A stretch of 64,000 nt of DNA from Sitta carolinensis (lineage: Eukaryota; Chordata; Aves; Passeriformes; Sittidae). Positions within the stretch are counted from its first letter, which is position 1. Every line of letters begins with the position of its first letter. The notes under the pieces were generated by a model that had not been told where the DNA came from, did no database searches, and saw only the letters and a program-made list of their open reading frames with translations. The position numbers and the translations under genes are program-made. This document shows positions 11,341 to 23,277 of this stretch, in pieces. The stretch is taken from NCBI GenBank assembly GCA_032173965.1, contig CM063284.1, forward strand, positions 136,127,625-136,191,624, read 5' to 3'.

Positions 11341-11700
11341 GGAATCCCAGCTGGTGCAGTATTGCTGATGGTGCCCTGTTGTGGTAGCAATCAGTATCTG
11401 TTGTTCTTCAAACCTCAGCAGTCCAACAGCAAAGGGGCCTCTGCGAGATCAGGCAAGGTATTTAGCTGTCTAATTTCCCATGTCTTCACAGCAGCTATCC
11501 CAAAAGTCCAACAATGCCCTTTTGAAATACCCTTTCCCAAGCTAATTTCCACCGAGGATACCTGGCACGTCTAGGCCAGTCACAATGAGGTTTTTTTGCC
11601 ATTCATTCCCAGTCAGGCTCACTTCAGTTTTCAGTACAATCAGCTTTTGGGATCCTCCTGCCACCCCAGAATTCTGATGGATTCTGTCTCCACTTATCAT
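11341..11700 (-). pseudogene. pro: Retroviral protease / early pol remnant
   Basis: The minus strand carries the readable phrase LTGNEWQKNLIVTGLDVPG near 11562-11625, followed by further frame-broken sequence up to the reverse transcriptase. Its place immediately upstream of reverse transcriptase and its hydrophobic pattern fit the C-terminal part of a retropepsin. I do not see a clear D-T/S-G active site, which may lie in lost sequence upstream of 11.7 kb. The domain assignment therefore rests mainly on order and resemblance. Confidence 0.5.
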
Positions 11701-14700
11701 GATGGCAGGATTTTTGGTTTTGTTAGTGTTTTAGCAAGCTAATGACACTGTGGCTAAATTGCTGCTTGTTATTGTGATATAACTCCACATTAGTGAATGA
11801 TAATGCCCTCTAAAAACTTTGTTAAATGTCAGATGCTGTCAAAAAATTAGTTTGTGGTTTGTCCCATCACACTTATGTTTTTCCACAGGTCTTCTGTGAT
11901 ATTGAGCTGATGAACTCCTCTATCAAAGATGCCTGAAGAGCAGATACTGCATCTGGCAGCTGATTATCTGTTTTCAGAATTTGTTCCTTTTAAGTTACAT
12001 TTTAAGGTGGGAATCTGGAGTGAGAAAATATTTTTCCTTTTTCTCAAGGTAAGTAGTTGTTTCTGTTTCAGATCAGACCTAGAGGTAAAAAAAAACCAAA
12101 CAAACTTTTTTCATGGAACAAAATTATTTGACTTAGACATCTTCAGGTAGCATATTGATGCTTTTCTAAAAATCAAGTTAATAGTAAAGAATGTTAGCAT
12201 TTCAGCTCTTCTCAAGTATGAATATAATGCATCACGAGTCTAAGGCTTCTAATCAGTACAAAAGCTGTTGTTTTTTTCAGAGCTTGTTACTTCAATTTTA
12301 GTCTTGTGATCCAGAATGAAGAGCGAACATGCACTTGTACAGAAAATCCTAAGTCCATTTGTTTATAGTTCTTTTAGACAGGTAACTATAATTAAGGTTT
12401 GAGGCTTTAAGTATTTATTCTGAACTCAGGAGTTTAAACTATCACAAGAGTCCTTCAAGACACATTTTTTTAACAAGCAAATATTTAAAAATGCCTACTG
12501 AAGTTAATGGAGCTGTCCATCAACTTTCTTCACCTTGGTCTTCTATGTAATTTTTAGGGAAGTACTTCTCTGACTGCAGAGGACTGTTCGTCCTGGCTTA
12601 AGATTTTATCTTCTCTCTCCTTTGGTTGTTGAAAGAATATAAACAATTAACTCAGATTGTTTTTAACTCTCAGATAGCTGAAAGCAGATGAATCCCATCC
12701 ATTGCATCTGGAGATTCTGACAGCTCAGACACACACTATGGGTTTGAAAAGGGCAAATTGTGTTTGTGTTCTCAGGCATAATCCTTAATATTTACAGGAC
12801 TGGTAGGTGTGCTTTTAATGACAAGCAAGTAGCATCATACTCTGCACTGCTTTCTGTAACAATGCTTTTTTGTATTTTAAACATATCAGGTATAATGAAA
12901 ATAATTGAATAGAGAGATAAATCAATAGCAATTACATTATAAATAACACTCCACAGAAAAGATCTTCCACACAGTTCAGAAAGCAAATCTCACGGGGACA
13001 ACTTGGAACATCTGGTCAACTGGCTTTAAATAGTTTTTTCTGTGTTTTTCATGCTGAGACTTCTTCAAAGTCTGCATTCATGGAGGTTAGGCTGCTAACT
13101 GTGCTGTTAAAAAATTTCATCATTAGCATTCCTGAAGAGATCATTTTGACTCACCAGAATGGATATGATGATTTATCAGCAATACAGAATGGAGTCTCTG
13201 AAAATTTGAATCTCTTTCCATTTACTTTTGGCATAGGTAAAGCATTATCCATTTACACAGCTGAATTTCCCATGTGAGCACTGCAACTTGAGCCTGGCAG
13301 AGATGTGCTTTGCATTGCCCACACATGCTTTCCTAGGGCACTGTAGAGCAATTGCCTGACTAGTAAAAACTACTATAGATAGGTAGTACCTGACTTCAAT
13401 GATGTTTATAAAAAGGGCAGAAATGTAAGTTCAGAGGAAATAGTGGGTGCAGTCTCTTTTCTTCTATAAGGGTGGAGAGAAAAAAAATAGGATTTAAGAA
13501 ACTCTTCCTGAAGGAAGTTTTCTTGAGAGTTTCTCAACCACATCCCCTTCTCTTTCTTTCCTTATATTACTCCTCACCCTTTCCCCACTCACTTTGTCTT
13601 CACCCATACATGGCTGCCTCTCTATGAGGTGACTGGATAGAATGCAAAGCTGTGATCTTCTCATTTGGTCCCAAGTTCTAAAAGCACATTTTGTACCTTT
13701 CAAACCTTTTAGGTCACTTAATGCATATTTTATGACTACTGTTGAGAGTCTGCATCTCCAAGGGTACCATCCAAAAGCTTCTAATCAAACATTCATGCCA
13801 CCAAATGTTCTCTTTGATATAGCACTTTGAGACAGCAATATTATGTTCTGAAAATAAAATTGATAAGACCGTTTAAGAAATTTAAGGTTTTTAACTTTAT
13901 CAGGAGGAAAATACTCTTGAATGCTGAAAATTAACAAATGTGAGTTTCTTGAAATTCAGTGGATGGCAGCAGTGTACAAACAGTGTAGATGTGATTCTTG
14001 GACTATTTGTACTCTTTTAAGTACATGTTCAGTGTACATTTTGATTTTTTTTCTTGGAACTATGTAAACTAACCTCTATCAGATTTGATTTGAAAATAAG
14101 AACTGCATTTTTACAACCTGAATATTTTTCACAATTTTCCCCAAATTTCTCACAATGCCAAATAAAATGCAGCATTTGCTCAGAAGAAAGCAGAATATCT
14201 TGCTCCTTACTCTCACTCCAATATGTTTTCAAAACACAGGTGAAATTACTTTAGGCTCCCAGTGTGTGTCCTACTTGTTTTATTGATTTAAATCACTTCA
14301 TTATATTCCTGGGAAACAAGGGAGGCAAGATTTAATATCTAGAAATAAAAAGAGGCTGGTGACTTATTCTTACCAATTAGAATTGTTTCAAATTTGTACT
14401 GTTATAGTAATAACTACAGGTAGACAGACAGTGTTAATATGCAAGACTTCAGATTGCTCCAGCCATAGGGAATGCAAGGATTTTCTTGCCAGACTAAGTA
14501 GAGTAGAGTAGTGAAACAGCACATGTAATACATGGAATGAATATGAGCTTTACTTGAAGGATCCATTATTGTATCTAAATTTGTTTTTATGTATCTGCCT
14601 TACAGATGTAGTGTACTACAACCGCAACCTTCAGAATAATGCAAAAACTATACATTTTACCATTATATATCTGAAACCACATTATATTTTTTCTAGACAT

Positions 14701-17700
14701 CAGTGTTGATATTTCAATAAACTTGGTCAAAAATCCAATATGGTGGGGGTTTTTTCCCTTTTGCACACCTACTTCAGAAGGGAGGAGAACACCTGTAAAT
14801 TTCTACTTGCATTAAATTTAACAGTTGTTATTTCAGGAAAAAAGCCTAAAAATATGAATGGATAGATCCTAAAGATCTTATTGGACCATAAGAACTATTA
14901 AATTTACAGTTTTAAACCCATTCTGTTTCTGTGTTATGCAATGATTGCCCTGCATGTGATCATTCAGTGATGTCCACAATATTTCTACCACAATCTGGGT
15001 ACCAAACCTATGATTGCTCTCTCTTGCACACCCTTTTGTCTGGCAGAACACTTTCACATGTGCTGTGGAGAGTTTGGTGCTTAGTTAAATTGGAAGTCTC
15101 TGGGTCCAGTTTAATTTAAATTCACTTTAATTTTTTTTTTTTTAATAATTCCCTTGGTTATTTTAAACTTCTCCAGGTTTAATTAAGTCATTTTCATATG
15201 CATTTGGATGAGTTAGCCTTCATGATGAAATCCAAGATTTAATCAAGAAATCCAAAGATAGGTGTATGCTAAAGCATCTAGATGATTCAGTTTTGTAACT
15301 GAGCATATTCCTTCTTGAATTCAAGAATTAATTAAAAAACTTTAAAAGTCTCTGGAAATTAGTCTGAAAAAAAAGTCTCTGGGATTTTAAAAATCAAGTC
15401 TACAAGTCAATTTCGGCATAGAGCAGCTTTATGTGTACCACTGAAGAGCAGTATTTGTTCATTAGTTATATACATTTAATCATCTACAGTCATCCATGGA
15501 AAGAGATTAGGCACTTCTAACCTTAAATTTGTCATTTCCTCAGGTGATTGCATAGGAAAGATGGGGTGAGTTAGCTTTTATAGATTCCTATATTGTGTTC
15601 TTCAGTTACAGTGGCGCCCTAAGTAAGTAGTTCAGTGTTAGTCAAGCACTAGTATCAGACGAAATTTCAGTCTAGAACAAGGATTTATTAGAATTGCTAC
15701 ACTGAAAATACCAGGGATGCTCTCTGGCACTGAGTTCAGCTGCTGCAATGTGGCTGGTATTTTTACTATTGAATACACTTTTATTCTAAAATAAAGTAAT
15801 AGAAACATGATGATTAACCCCTAGACACATGAAAGAACTTAATGGAGAGCTCTGGCTGGCACTAACCTGATAAATGCTACTTCTGGGGTAATTAAATTAT
15901 AGATTCCCTTCTGTAACAGAATTATTGAAAAAGAGATCTACTGGTGATATGAATACCCTTTGATATCAAGTAACTAGTAAAGGATAAGGGTAAAAATGGA
16001 AAAAAAAGTAGAAATAAGAACAGCAGGCAAGAGAAGGGGAGGCAATGGTACTGTAAAACGAGGGCTGGTGCCAAGGACATCATCTATTGTACTCCCACAT
16101 GCAAGTCTGTTGTGTTCTGATGTTCAAACTCACTTTCTTTTTCTTCCTAGAGTAACTTTCAAGACAGTCTTTATACAATCAGCTGCATCAAATGTATTTT
16201 AGAAAGCTGTATGAATTCCTTACCTATTTCAATTATTTAAATCACAATATATTATTTAGAGGTCTGTGTGTTCATTTATTTTAGTACAATCAATATATGT
16301 GTATCAAAGAAATGTCATTCTGATTTGTGTGCTTTTGAATAAATAGTATTACATATTACTCTCAAAAAGAATGTTAAGAGCTTGTAACACTAGATGTATT
16401 TCAAGAATCTATAAATGGCTCTTTTCTGTTTTATATGATAACTTAATTTCACAGCTCTCAGGCAAATATATCCTGTGCAATAGAGCTGAATGATATAACC
16501 TCTGGGCAGTGTAAATTTAACCTAAGTGTTGTTTATCTACCTTTTTAAAGCAGTGACATCCATCCTCCTGAATACAAACTAAGGTTTCCATCCTTTTTGC
16601 TGGGTTTTACAAGCTCTCTGAGCAGCTACCTGAGCCTAGATACCGAAATGAGAAGGGACATTGCCATGGAGAAGGTCTTTGCATGGTCAGGAGGGAACTT
16701 TTCCTTCCTCTCAGTCTGATGGGGATTCTTTTCCTATCTTTTGATGCCAGTTTTTATTCATGTGCCAGAAGTGGCAGTTAAAGGAGATCAAGTGGACCAA
16801 AAGCAATGATAAGGATTTCCAGGCTTAAAGCCTTTAGGGAAATTTCTGTCCCAGTGTTGCTGTGGAAAATGGAGGACCTTTGATGAGTAGGAGAGGAAAA
16901 GGATTTTCTGGGCTAGTCAAACACACCAAAAGATACTGGAACTAGGAGCAAAAATGTCATGCTGGGAGGAAAGAGGGCAAAATCTCATTGGATAACTGAT
17001 GGGGTATAGGTATACTTGTGGTCACCTTGACAATAAAGGAGTATTAACTTAGAGCAACATCAAACATTGCCCACTGTTCTTTCTTATGAGGGAGGATCTA
17101 GACCTAAGGCAAGCTCTTCTACTGTTACATCCTCTTACAGGCATTGTTAGTCCTGCCTTGAATAGCATTAATACATTTTAGAGTTGTCTATCCTGACAAT
17201 TTTCCATTTTATATTGTCCACTGAAAGATTTTGTTGTCATTTGGAGAAAGTTATTTTAATTTCTAAAATTCCTGTAGCAGGGCAGCAATTTTTTCCCTAG
17301 TTTTACTGAAATAAATCAGCTGGACTTCTAATGAAGACAATAGTGGAAGGGCAAGTCAACTTCCTTCAGTTAGCCAGTTTTCCTGGAGTAGGGACACACT
17401 GTTAAGAACTCTGATGAAGCAGGAAGATTCCAAGTCCTGGAGCCCAACTCCAAGTGCATGTTCATGTACATCATGCTTTCCACCTGCCTTTGCAACAAGG
17501 ACCCAGGATCCATGTCATGATGCAGCAGGTATTGCAGTGTCTCCTTGGTGTAATGTATTCTGTAAGCCATTTAGTCCTCCTGGTGAGTAGGAAGAGTATT
17601 TGATAAAAGTACGTAGAAAATATTTCTGAGAAGTGTTTAGACCTGTCATCTTTTTCATACTAGAGTGGTTTTATTAGGAATTTCCCAACCAGATCCACTA

Positions 17701-18109
17701 TTTTTCACATGGGTAGTTCATTAAGTGTGCAAGTGTTTGGGGATTTTACCTTAAATTATAATTAAGTACACTGAAGGAAAACTAAAAGATCAAACCCTGT
17801 TTTCATCTCTTACTTATTTCCTGTCACTTGGATCTTTTTGATTATACTGAACCAAATAATTAGGGAAAGAAGAATATTTTCTGTGAATGAATTGCAGGAC
17901 TTGGGTGTTCTTTTATATCTCCGTTTTCTAGTCTTGCTTTGTTTCCTTAGTCTTACTCATGTGACTTTAGTCACTTTGAATTGCAATGTCTCTTAAATTT
18001 TAATAATTTATAAAGCCAAATAATTTTCACAGTCATAGATATTTGTGAATAACAGTGATGCCTGGTGTTTTATACTGAAAAAATTCTTTCAAAAGTCAGC
18101 AGATAGATA
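11701..18109. other. Unique AT-rich sequence, no gene seen
   Basis: About 6.4 kb contain only short open frames (all under 83 codons) with no domain. No LINE tail, LTR signature, long simple repeat or RNA gene was recognised. A T-run occurs at about 15129-15143. The phrase aagtctctgg occurs twice within 40 bp near 15345-15385. The interval may include old repeats too eroded to identify by eye. Confidence 0.5.
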
Positions 18110-18640
18110 TTTATTGTGAGAAAGCTGAGAACTAGATGAAACAGGAAAGCTAAAGCTGTGATGGAATAAAACCTGACCAGGAACAACAAAGGCAGCAAGG
18201 AGAAGCTTCTAGAGGAATGTTGGTGATAAAAAGAAGACTTAAAGAAAATGTGCATCCTCTCTGGAAGGAAATGGGAAGCCTGATTACCTGGGATATGAAG
18301 GAGGCTGAGGTAATCAATTATTTTTTTCCCCTTGGTTTTCACCAACAAGTGCTCCAACCTCACCATCCAAATTGCAGAAGGCAAAGATGGGAACTGGGAG
18401 AGTGAAGAACCACACTTTGTAGGAGATCAAATTTGAGAACCTAAGGAACCTGAAGGTTCACAAATCCAAGGGACCTGCTGACATGCAGCTGCAAATTCTG
18501 AGGAATCTGACAGATAAAACTGCTAAACCATTATTCATTTTATTTGAGAAACTCTGTTCCTGGTAAGACCATGGAGCAGATCCTTCTGGAAATTATACTA
18601 AGGTATGTGGAAAATAAGGATGTGATTGGTGCTACATTCA
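18110..18640 (+). mobile_element. CR1 LINE fragment, part 1 (ORF2 upstream of RT core)
   Basis: The + strand encodes broken pieces of CR1 ORF2. The segment preceding the reverse transcriptase is at about 18200-18480. It is followed by LLEIILRYVENKDVIG-like sequence near 18575-18630. About 18558 there appears to be an internal deletion, because the segment normally between these blocks is missing. The fragment stops abruptly at about 18635-18640, and the next residues of the same protein resume at about 20205. The element lacks its 5' end and endonuclease, as is usual for CR1, and stop codons and frameshifts make it inactive. Confidence 0.8.
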
Positions 18641-19148
18641 GAGAAGGGAGAGATGCCTCTGACTGAACTCAGGTGTAAACAAGACCACGTGCTGAAGTTA
18701 ATAACACAGATTTTGTTTAACAATAAATGTGAGGTGGAAAGATGGAAAGAAATAGGAAAGAGCGGGGATAGAGGGGTAGGGGAGAGAGAAATCAAGAAGA
18801 CAGTTCCCACCCATGAATCCAGTGGCATCCTATTTGTGCTTCTTCATCCTGGGTTTCTCAAAGTAGGAGGTTGGAGTCATTATTCTTGGGGTACCACCTT
18901 TAAACAGTTCAAGTTCTGGGTATCCGTGGAGGCATTTTCCTGTTTTATATGTGAAGTGAGAATGGATGTCCCTTCATTTGCATGTGAAGCAAGGACGGAC
19001 ATGTCCTCCTTCTGTGTATTCCTCTAAGATTTTGGGGGCTTTCAGTGGTCATTGGTGGTTGCAGATGCTATCTGTCCTATAACTTCAGGTCATTTTTGAC
19101 TAATGATAAATGTTTTATCTTCATGATAAAACATAAAGAGTTTCTTCC
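18641..19148. other. Unidentified part of the DNA inserted in CR1
   Basis: This is foreign to the CR1 on either side. It includes a purine-rich stretch (about 18735-18800) and a 133-codon open frame (18626-19027, + strand) that starts in CR1 sequence. No domain is recognisable in that frame, so I do not call it a gene. A 33-bp tandem duplication lies at 18950-19015. It may be internal sequence of a retroelement associated with the LTR-like element to its right, or an independent insertion. Confidence 0.5.
18950..19015 (+). repeat. Diverged 33-bp tandem duplication
   Basis: Two adjacent 33-bp units (18950-18982 and 18983-19015) both begin tgtgaag and share the pattern of a C-E-x-R-x-D-x-S-F peptide if translated in the open frame. 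The period is a multiple of three, so the frame is kept. The units have diverged at several positions. Confidence 0.7.
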
Positions 19149-19978
19149 TGACGCGGTTGACCGGAACCCAGGCTAGCTTACGGCACACCAGCACCGCGCC
19201 AGGTGTGGGCAACAGCTGAGGCGTGGGGTTTGTGCCCTCAGCTGAACCTTAGGAGCAAAGGTTCCTAAGCACGGACAGTCTCATGACATCCAGGGCTCAG
19301 GTGAAGAAAAAAGAGAGAGGCTCCCCAAGGCTGAAGTTCCAACCGGGATGACTTATTAGGGTCGAAAGCAACAGGCACAAAGAGAGTCCTGTTCAGCTCT
19401 GTGCACAGGATTTTATACGGGTACAAAACAAGGGGCGGGTACAACACATTATCCAATGGGGTTAAGTCGGGATGGAGTTGAAGGGTTGGGTCACGGGTAT
19501 TGGGATGAATCAGGGTAAGGGGGAGGAGGGAAGGGGGTCATGGGATTGGTTCTGGGGAGGATTGACATAGAAGGAGCTGGAACAGAGGTGGAACGAGGGG
19601 TTGGGTAACTGGGATTGACAGGGAAGGGACTGGAACATCGGCGGGAAAAGCCATAGAGGGAAATGGGAAGGACACAACTTCGGGAATAAATCAATTTGGG
19701 AATACACACCGGCGAGGCTCCGCCAGGCACACAGCCGGCTGGCAGCAGGGCACAGCCACCCGCACACAGCACAGCACAGCACTCTCCTGCCAGGAGCTGG
19801 AGGGGATGGGGCAGCACCGGCAGCGCGGGGGCGGCCGGCGGGGCCGGGCACGGGGCCGGCAGCGCTGCCCGCGCCCCTGCCCGCGCCTGGAGCCCCCGGA
19901 GCCGCCGGGGCCGCAGCAGCCGCGGGGGATGGCCCGGGGCAGCGCCAGAGCAAGAAATTAGGATAAACATAAGTTGCA
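19149..19978 (-). mobile_element. CpG-rich LTR-like element, minus orientation
   Basis: Read on the minus strand, this has LTR architecture: a C-rich U3-like region, an ATTGG box (19453-19457), a TATAAAA box (19411-19417) and an AATAAG poly(A)-like signal (19352-19357) about 55 bp further on. A GC-rich U5-like region follows. The proposed ends are TG at 19149-19150 and CA at 19977-19978 in + strand terms. The hexamer tcttcc touches the left end and recurs 3 bp outside the right end (19982-19987), so a target-site duplication is suggestive but not exact. The part at 19690-19950 is extremely GC- and CpG-rich. The open frames through it (about 160 codons, Pro/Ala-rich) are compositional. Limits and family are uncertain. 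Confidence 0.55.
19411..19417 (-). promoter_or_regulatory. TATA box of the LTR-like element
   Basis: TATAAAA on the minus strand lies about 36 bp downstream of an ATTGG (CCAAT) box and about 55 bp upstream of AATAAG. This spacing matches a retroviral U3/R promoter. Transcription would start near 19385 and run leftwards. Confidence 0.55.
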
Positions 19979-20204
19979 AAATCTTCCTTTTCCACAGTTT
20001 GCCACAGTAGCAAGTTTTGTCCAGTTATATTAACCAGGATGTTCTAATCATCTCTCACCTCTTCCTGGCATGGAATCAGCGCCTTCCTGTTGCGAATTCC
20101 TCCCTTCTGTGCTTACCTCAAGCCCACCATTGTGGTCTGTCTTATGACAAGTTCCTTCTGTGGCCTTGACAACGTTTGTTATGAGCAACTGTGCTCCTTA
20201 AGTG
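19979..20204. other. Right-hand remnant of the insertion in CR1
   Basis: This 226-bp stretch separates the LTR-like element from the resumed CR1 sequence. On the minus strand the purine-rich run ggaaaaggaaga (19984-19995) abuts the proposed LTR start, as a polypurine tract would. That would make the element a 3' LTR with a little internal sequence rather than a solo LTR. I recognise no coding motif in the rest. Confidence 0.4.
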
Positions 20205-21457
20205 CTTACAGATAGTGACAGTCAACATGGCTTCAATGAGAGCAAATAATGCCTGACAGATTTGGTTGACTTCTATGACATGGTCACAGTCTTGGTGGAT
20301 GAGGGAAGATTGACTGACATCATCTACTTGAACTTGTGCAAAGCATTTGGCACTTTCCCCCTTGACATCCTTGTCTCTAAATTGGAGAGACGTATTTGAT
20401 GGATGGACCACACAGCGAATAAGGAATTGGCAGGTTGGTCAAATACAGAATTGCAGTCAATGGCTTGATGATCAAGTGGAGACCAGTGAGGAGTGGCATT
20501 TCTCAGGGTCAGTCCTGGGGCTCACATTGTCATCTGTTTTGGTGGCATGGACGATGGGAATCATCCTCAGTTTTGCTGATGACAAACTGTGCTGCAGTTG
20601 ACAGGCTGGAAGGACGGAGTGTCATACAAAGGGACCTGGACAAACTTGAGAGATGGAATCATGTGAACCTCATGAAGTTCAACAAGGCCAAGTGCAAAGT
20701 CCTGCAACTGGAATTGGGCAATCCCAAGCAATAATACAGGCTGGGTGGAGAAAACATCCAACAACAGGTCTGAGAAGGACATGGATGTGTTGTTGGTGGA
20801 CAAAAATCTTGACATGAACTGTCAGTGTGTGATAGGAGCCCAGAAAGCCAAATGTATCCTGGGCTACATCAAGAGCAGCATGGCAAGCAGGGTGAGGGAG
20901 GAGCTTCTCCTCTTCTACTCTGCTCTGGTGAGACCCTACCTAGAGTTCTGTGTATACCTTTGGGGTCCCCAGAACAGAAACGTTATGGACTAGACAGTGC
21001 AAGTCCAGAGGAGGACCATGAAGATGATCAGAGGGCTGGAACAATTCTCCTATGAAGACAGATTGAGAAAGGTGGGACTGTTCAGTCTTAGGAAGTGAAG
21101 GATCTGGGGCCAGCTCAGAGCAGTTAGGGAGACCAAAAAGAAAACTGGAGAGGTACTTTTTCCAAGGACAAGTAGTCATAGCACAAAGGGTATTTAAACT
21201 GAAAGAAGGTTGATTAGATTAGATTTGATTAGATATTAGTAAGATATTTATTGTGGGGGTGGTAGATATCATACCAGGTTGCCCAGAGAAGTTGTGTATG
21301 CCCCATCCCTGGATTTGTTCAAAGCCAGGTTGGAGGTGGCTTTGAGTAACCTGGTCTAGTGGAAGATGTCCATGGAATAGGGGTTCATGGCACAGGGGTT
21401 GGAACTGGATGGGTCTTTAAAATCCCTTCCAACCAAAACCATTTTATGGCTCTATGT
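20205..21457 (+). mobile_element. CR1 LINE fragment, part 2 (RT core to 3' end)
   Basis: The + strand resumes CR1 ORF2 with a DSQHGF-like phrase at about 20217. A [12 protein letters not shown] segment follows near 20325, then the catalytic FADD box at 20572-20583. Downstream come VIQRDLDKLERW, FNKAKCKVL and the C-terminal LVRPYLEFCVYLWGPQ segment. These pieces lie in different frames (open stretches at 20347-20601, 20435-20734 and 20745-20993), so there are several frameshifts. The 3' untranslated end runs to the CR1-type terminus (cccttccaaccaaaacc, then tctatg) at about 21457. In an active element the protein makes new copies by target-primed reverse transcription; this copy is dead. Together with 18110-18640 it forms one insertion of about 1.8 kb. 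Confidence 0.9.
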
Positions 21458-21837
21458 TTTAATTGTAAGTATAGTTCAACAAGGAGAAATCAGAGCAAGG
21501 TCAGCCTGTTTTGTTTCCAAAACTGTATTGCAGTTATAACTCTACTAAAATGCTTTTTTCTAAACAAGAACATATGTATTTTTCTGAAAAAATAACATGG
21601 AATTCTACGAAGCTGATGCTGCATGGTCTTAAAATAATCTATGATTTGGGCTGGCACACAAAGTGAAATTCCATTCCCTCCCATCTCTATAAGCAGTCTG
21701 TGGGAGTTGTTTTGCTGTTGGAATATGTATGCAATTATAGGACATACAGGAATTCACTATTTTGCTAGTTACTATGTTGAGTATTTTAACTGGGACAGGT
21801 TCACACCTTAGGCCAGTAGCTGACATAGCCAGCAGTA

Positions 21838-21860
21838 TTATTTATTTATTTATTTATTTA
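21838..21860 (+). repeat. (TTTA)n microsatellite
   Basis: Nearly six uninterrupted TTTA units lie in otherwise unique DNA, about 380 bp downstream of the CR1 end. Confidence 0.9.
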
Positions 21861-23243
21861 AGACAGTGCAGTTACTCTCATGCAAACCTTCAGGCAAATC
21901 ACTCAGCCTCTTGTCTTTAGTCCACTGTGTTGGCTTTGCCTTGTGCTATAAATGTTGTCCTGACTAAATCTTTTGATGTATTTTAAACCTTATTCTAAAA
22001 ATATAAAAAGAAGGAGAAATAGTATTCTCTTAGATAAGCATGTTTTATATGGTGAAATATCAAGGGTTGAGACTCATCAAGGCTAAGGTAACAGCAGCAA
22101 AAGGACATTTTCTCATCCACCTCTTTTTTTTTCCTTTTGCAATGGGTCAACAGCTTTTCTTGGAGAAAAGATCTATTAGAGGAAAACTGACAGAATTTTT
22201 ATTATTTTATGGCAAAAATATTAGCTTGAGAAAAACCTCTCAAAAAATCATGCTTCATAAATTTCTTGTTCAGTTGTGGGCCAATGGTAACTGGGTAACC
22301 ATGTTTTATTAAAGATAAACAATAGAGGTATTTTTTAGTAGATCACGCTGTCCTTGTTGTATGGCAGCAAAATAACAAAGAATACTTCTTATGGAAGCAA
22401 GAAAACAGGGACATATGCACCTGCTCTTACTACTGCTTCAGAGGTAAAATATTCCTACTTTTGCCAACCATGATGGCATTAAGTAACAGTTTTGCCATGA
22501 AAAATCAGCATTTACTTTTTTATGGTTTAAATAAAAAGGGGGTGCTGCTCTGAAAGCCTGAGACAGTATCATTACAGAGTACAGAGACAGGGACCTCTAT
22601 TTTCTTGTATAAAAAAAAAGCTTTTCTCTTAATTCTGTAGTATCTGGAGTATTCATGGGGGTTTCTTACTACAGAGTTTTGAGCATTAAACAAGCTGCAA
22701 GTTGAAGAGGTTCATATCATTAGAGCATCCCTACCTTTGATGGTAACTTTGAAAATAAAAATATGGAAAAGAGCTCTATGTTTTAACAGTGCAAAGCAGC
22801 AAAGCTACTCCTTTAATTCTGCCCGTTTTCCGTTTGGCTGAAATCTGACCCTGACTGCTCAGGCATGGTTCCCTGATCACAGACCACCTTGCTGCAGAAG
22901 CTGGCAGAGCTGTGTGCTGTCCTGGACACTTCTCCACGTCCACCCCAGCCGTGGCTCTGGTCCAGGGCTGGTCTCTCTGTCTCTGTCTCTGAGTTTTGCC
23001 TCTGAGGGTGTGTTCCATCATGTCCCTGCTCCAGAGGCCTGGTGCAGATGTGTGGGAGCCATCATGTACCTCTCAGAGCTTGTGCATCTGGCTCTGCAGC
23101 TCTGCACTTCATCTTGACACTTCAGGGTGTTTCACCACATTCTGCATGTTTGAGCTCTTGTGTCTGTTGAACATGTGGTATTTCACCATGGTAAGAGTGC
23201 ACAGCTGTGCAAACTCCCAAGCACTGAGTTCAAGCTGAAAAAC

Positions 23244-23277
23244 TGTCAGTATATCAAAAATGTCAGTATATCAAAAA
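23244..23277 (+). repeat. Perfect 17-bp tandem duplication
   Basis: The unit tgtcagtatatcaaaaa occurs twice back to back (23244-23260 and 23261-23277) with no differences, so the duplication is probably recent or polymorphic. Confidence 0.9.

Larger units (their letters stand above)
9390..11700 (-). mobile_element. Decayed endogenous retrovirus pol region, ERV-L-like
   Basis: Read on the minus strand, remnants of protease, reverse transcriptase, RNase H and integrase appear in normal retroviral order from about 11.7 kb down to 9.4 kb. Every domain is broken by stop codons and frame changes, and nothing here could produce a working enzyme. Part of the reverse transcriptase is missing. The RNase H and integrase phrases resemble class III (ERV-L-like) elements common in birds. 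That assignment is from recognition, not search. I see no gag, no env and no flanking LTR, so this is an internal fragment whose ends have been lost or have decayed beyond recognition. Confidence 0.85.

Noticed and set aside
18626..19027. Plus-strand frame of 133 codons
   Set aside because: It starts inside CR1 and runs into unrelated inserted DNA, so it cannot be an ancestral gene.
19510..20013. Minus-strand frame of 167 codons, the longest in the window
   Set aside because: Its middle is a Pro/Ala/Gly run dictated by the CpG-rich DNA, overlapping frames exist on both strands, and it crosses an LTR-like promoter. No domain is visible.
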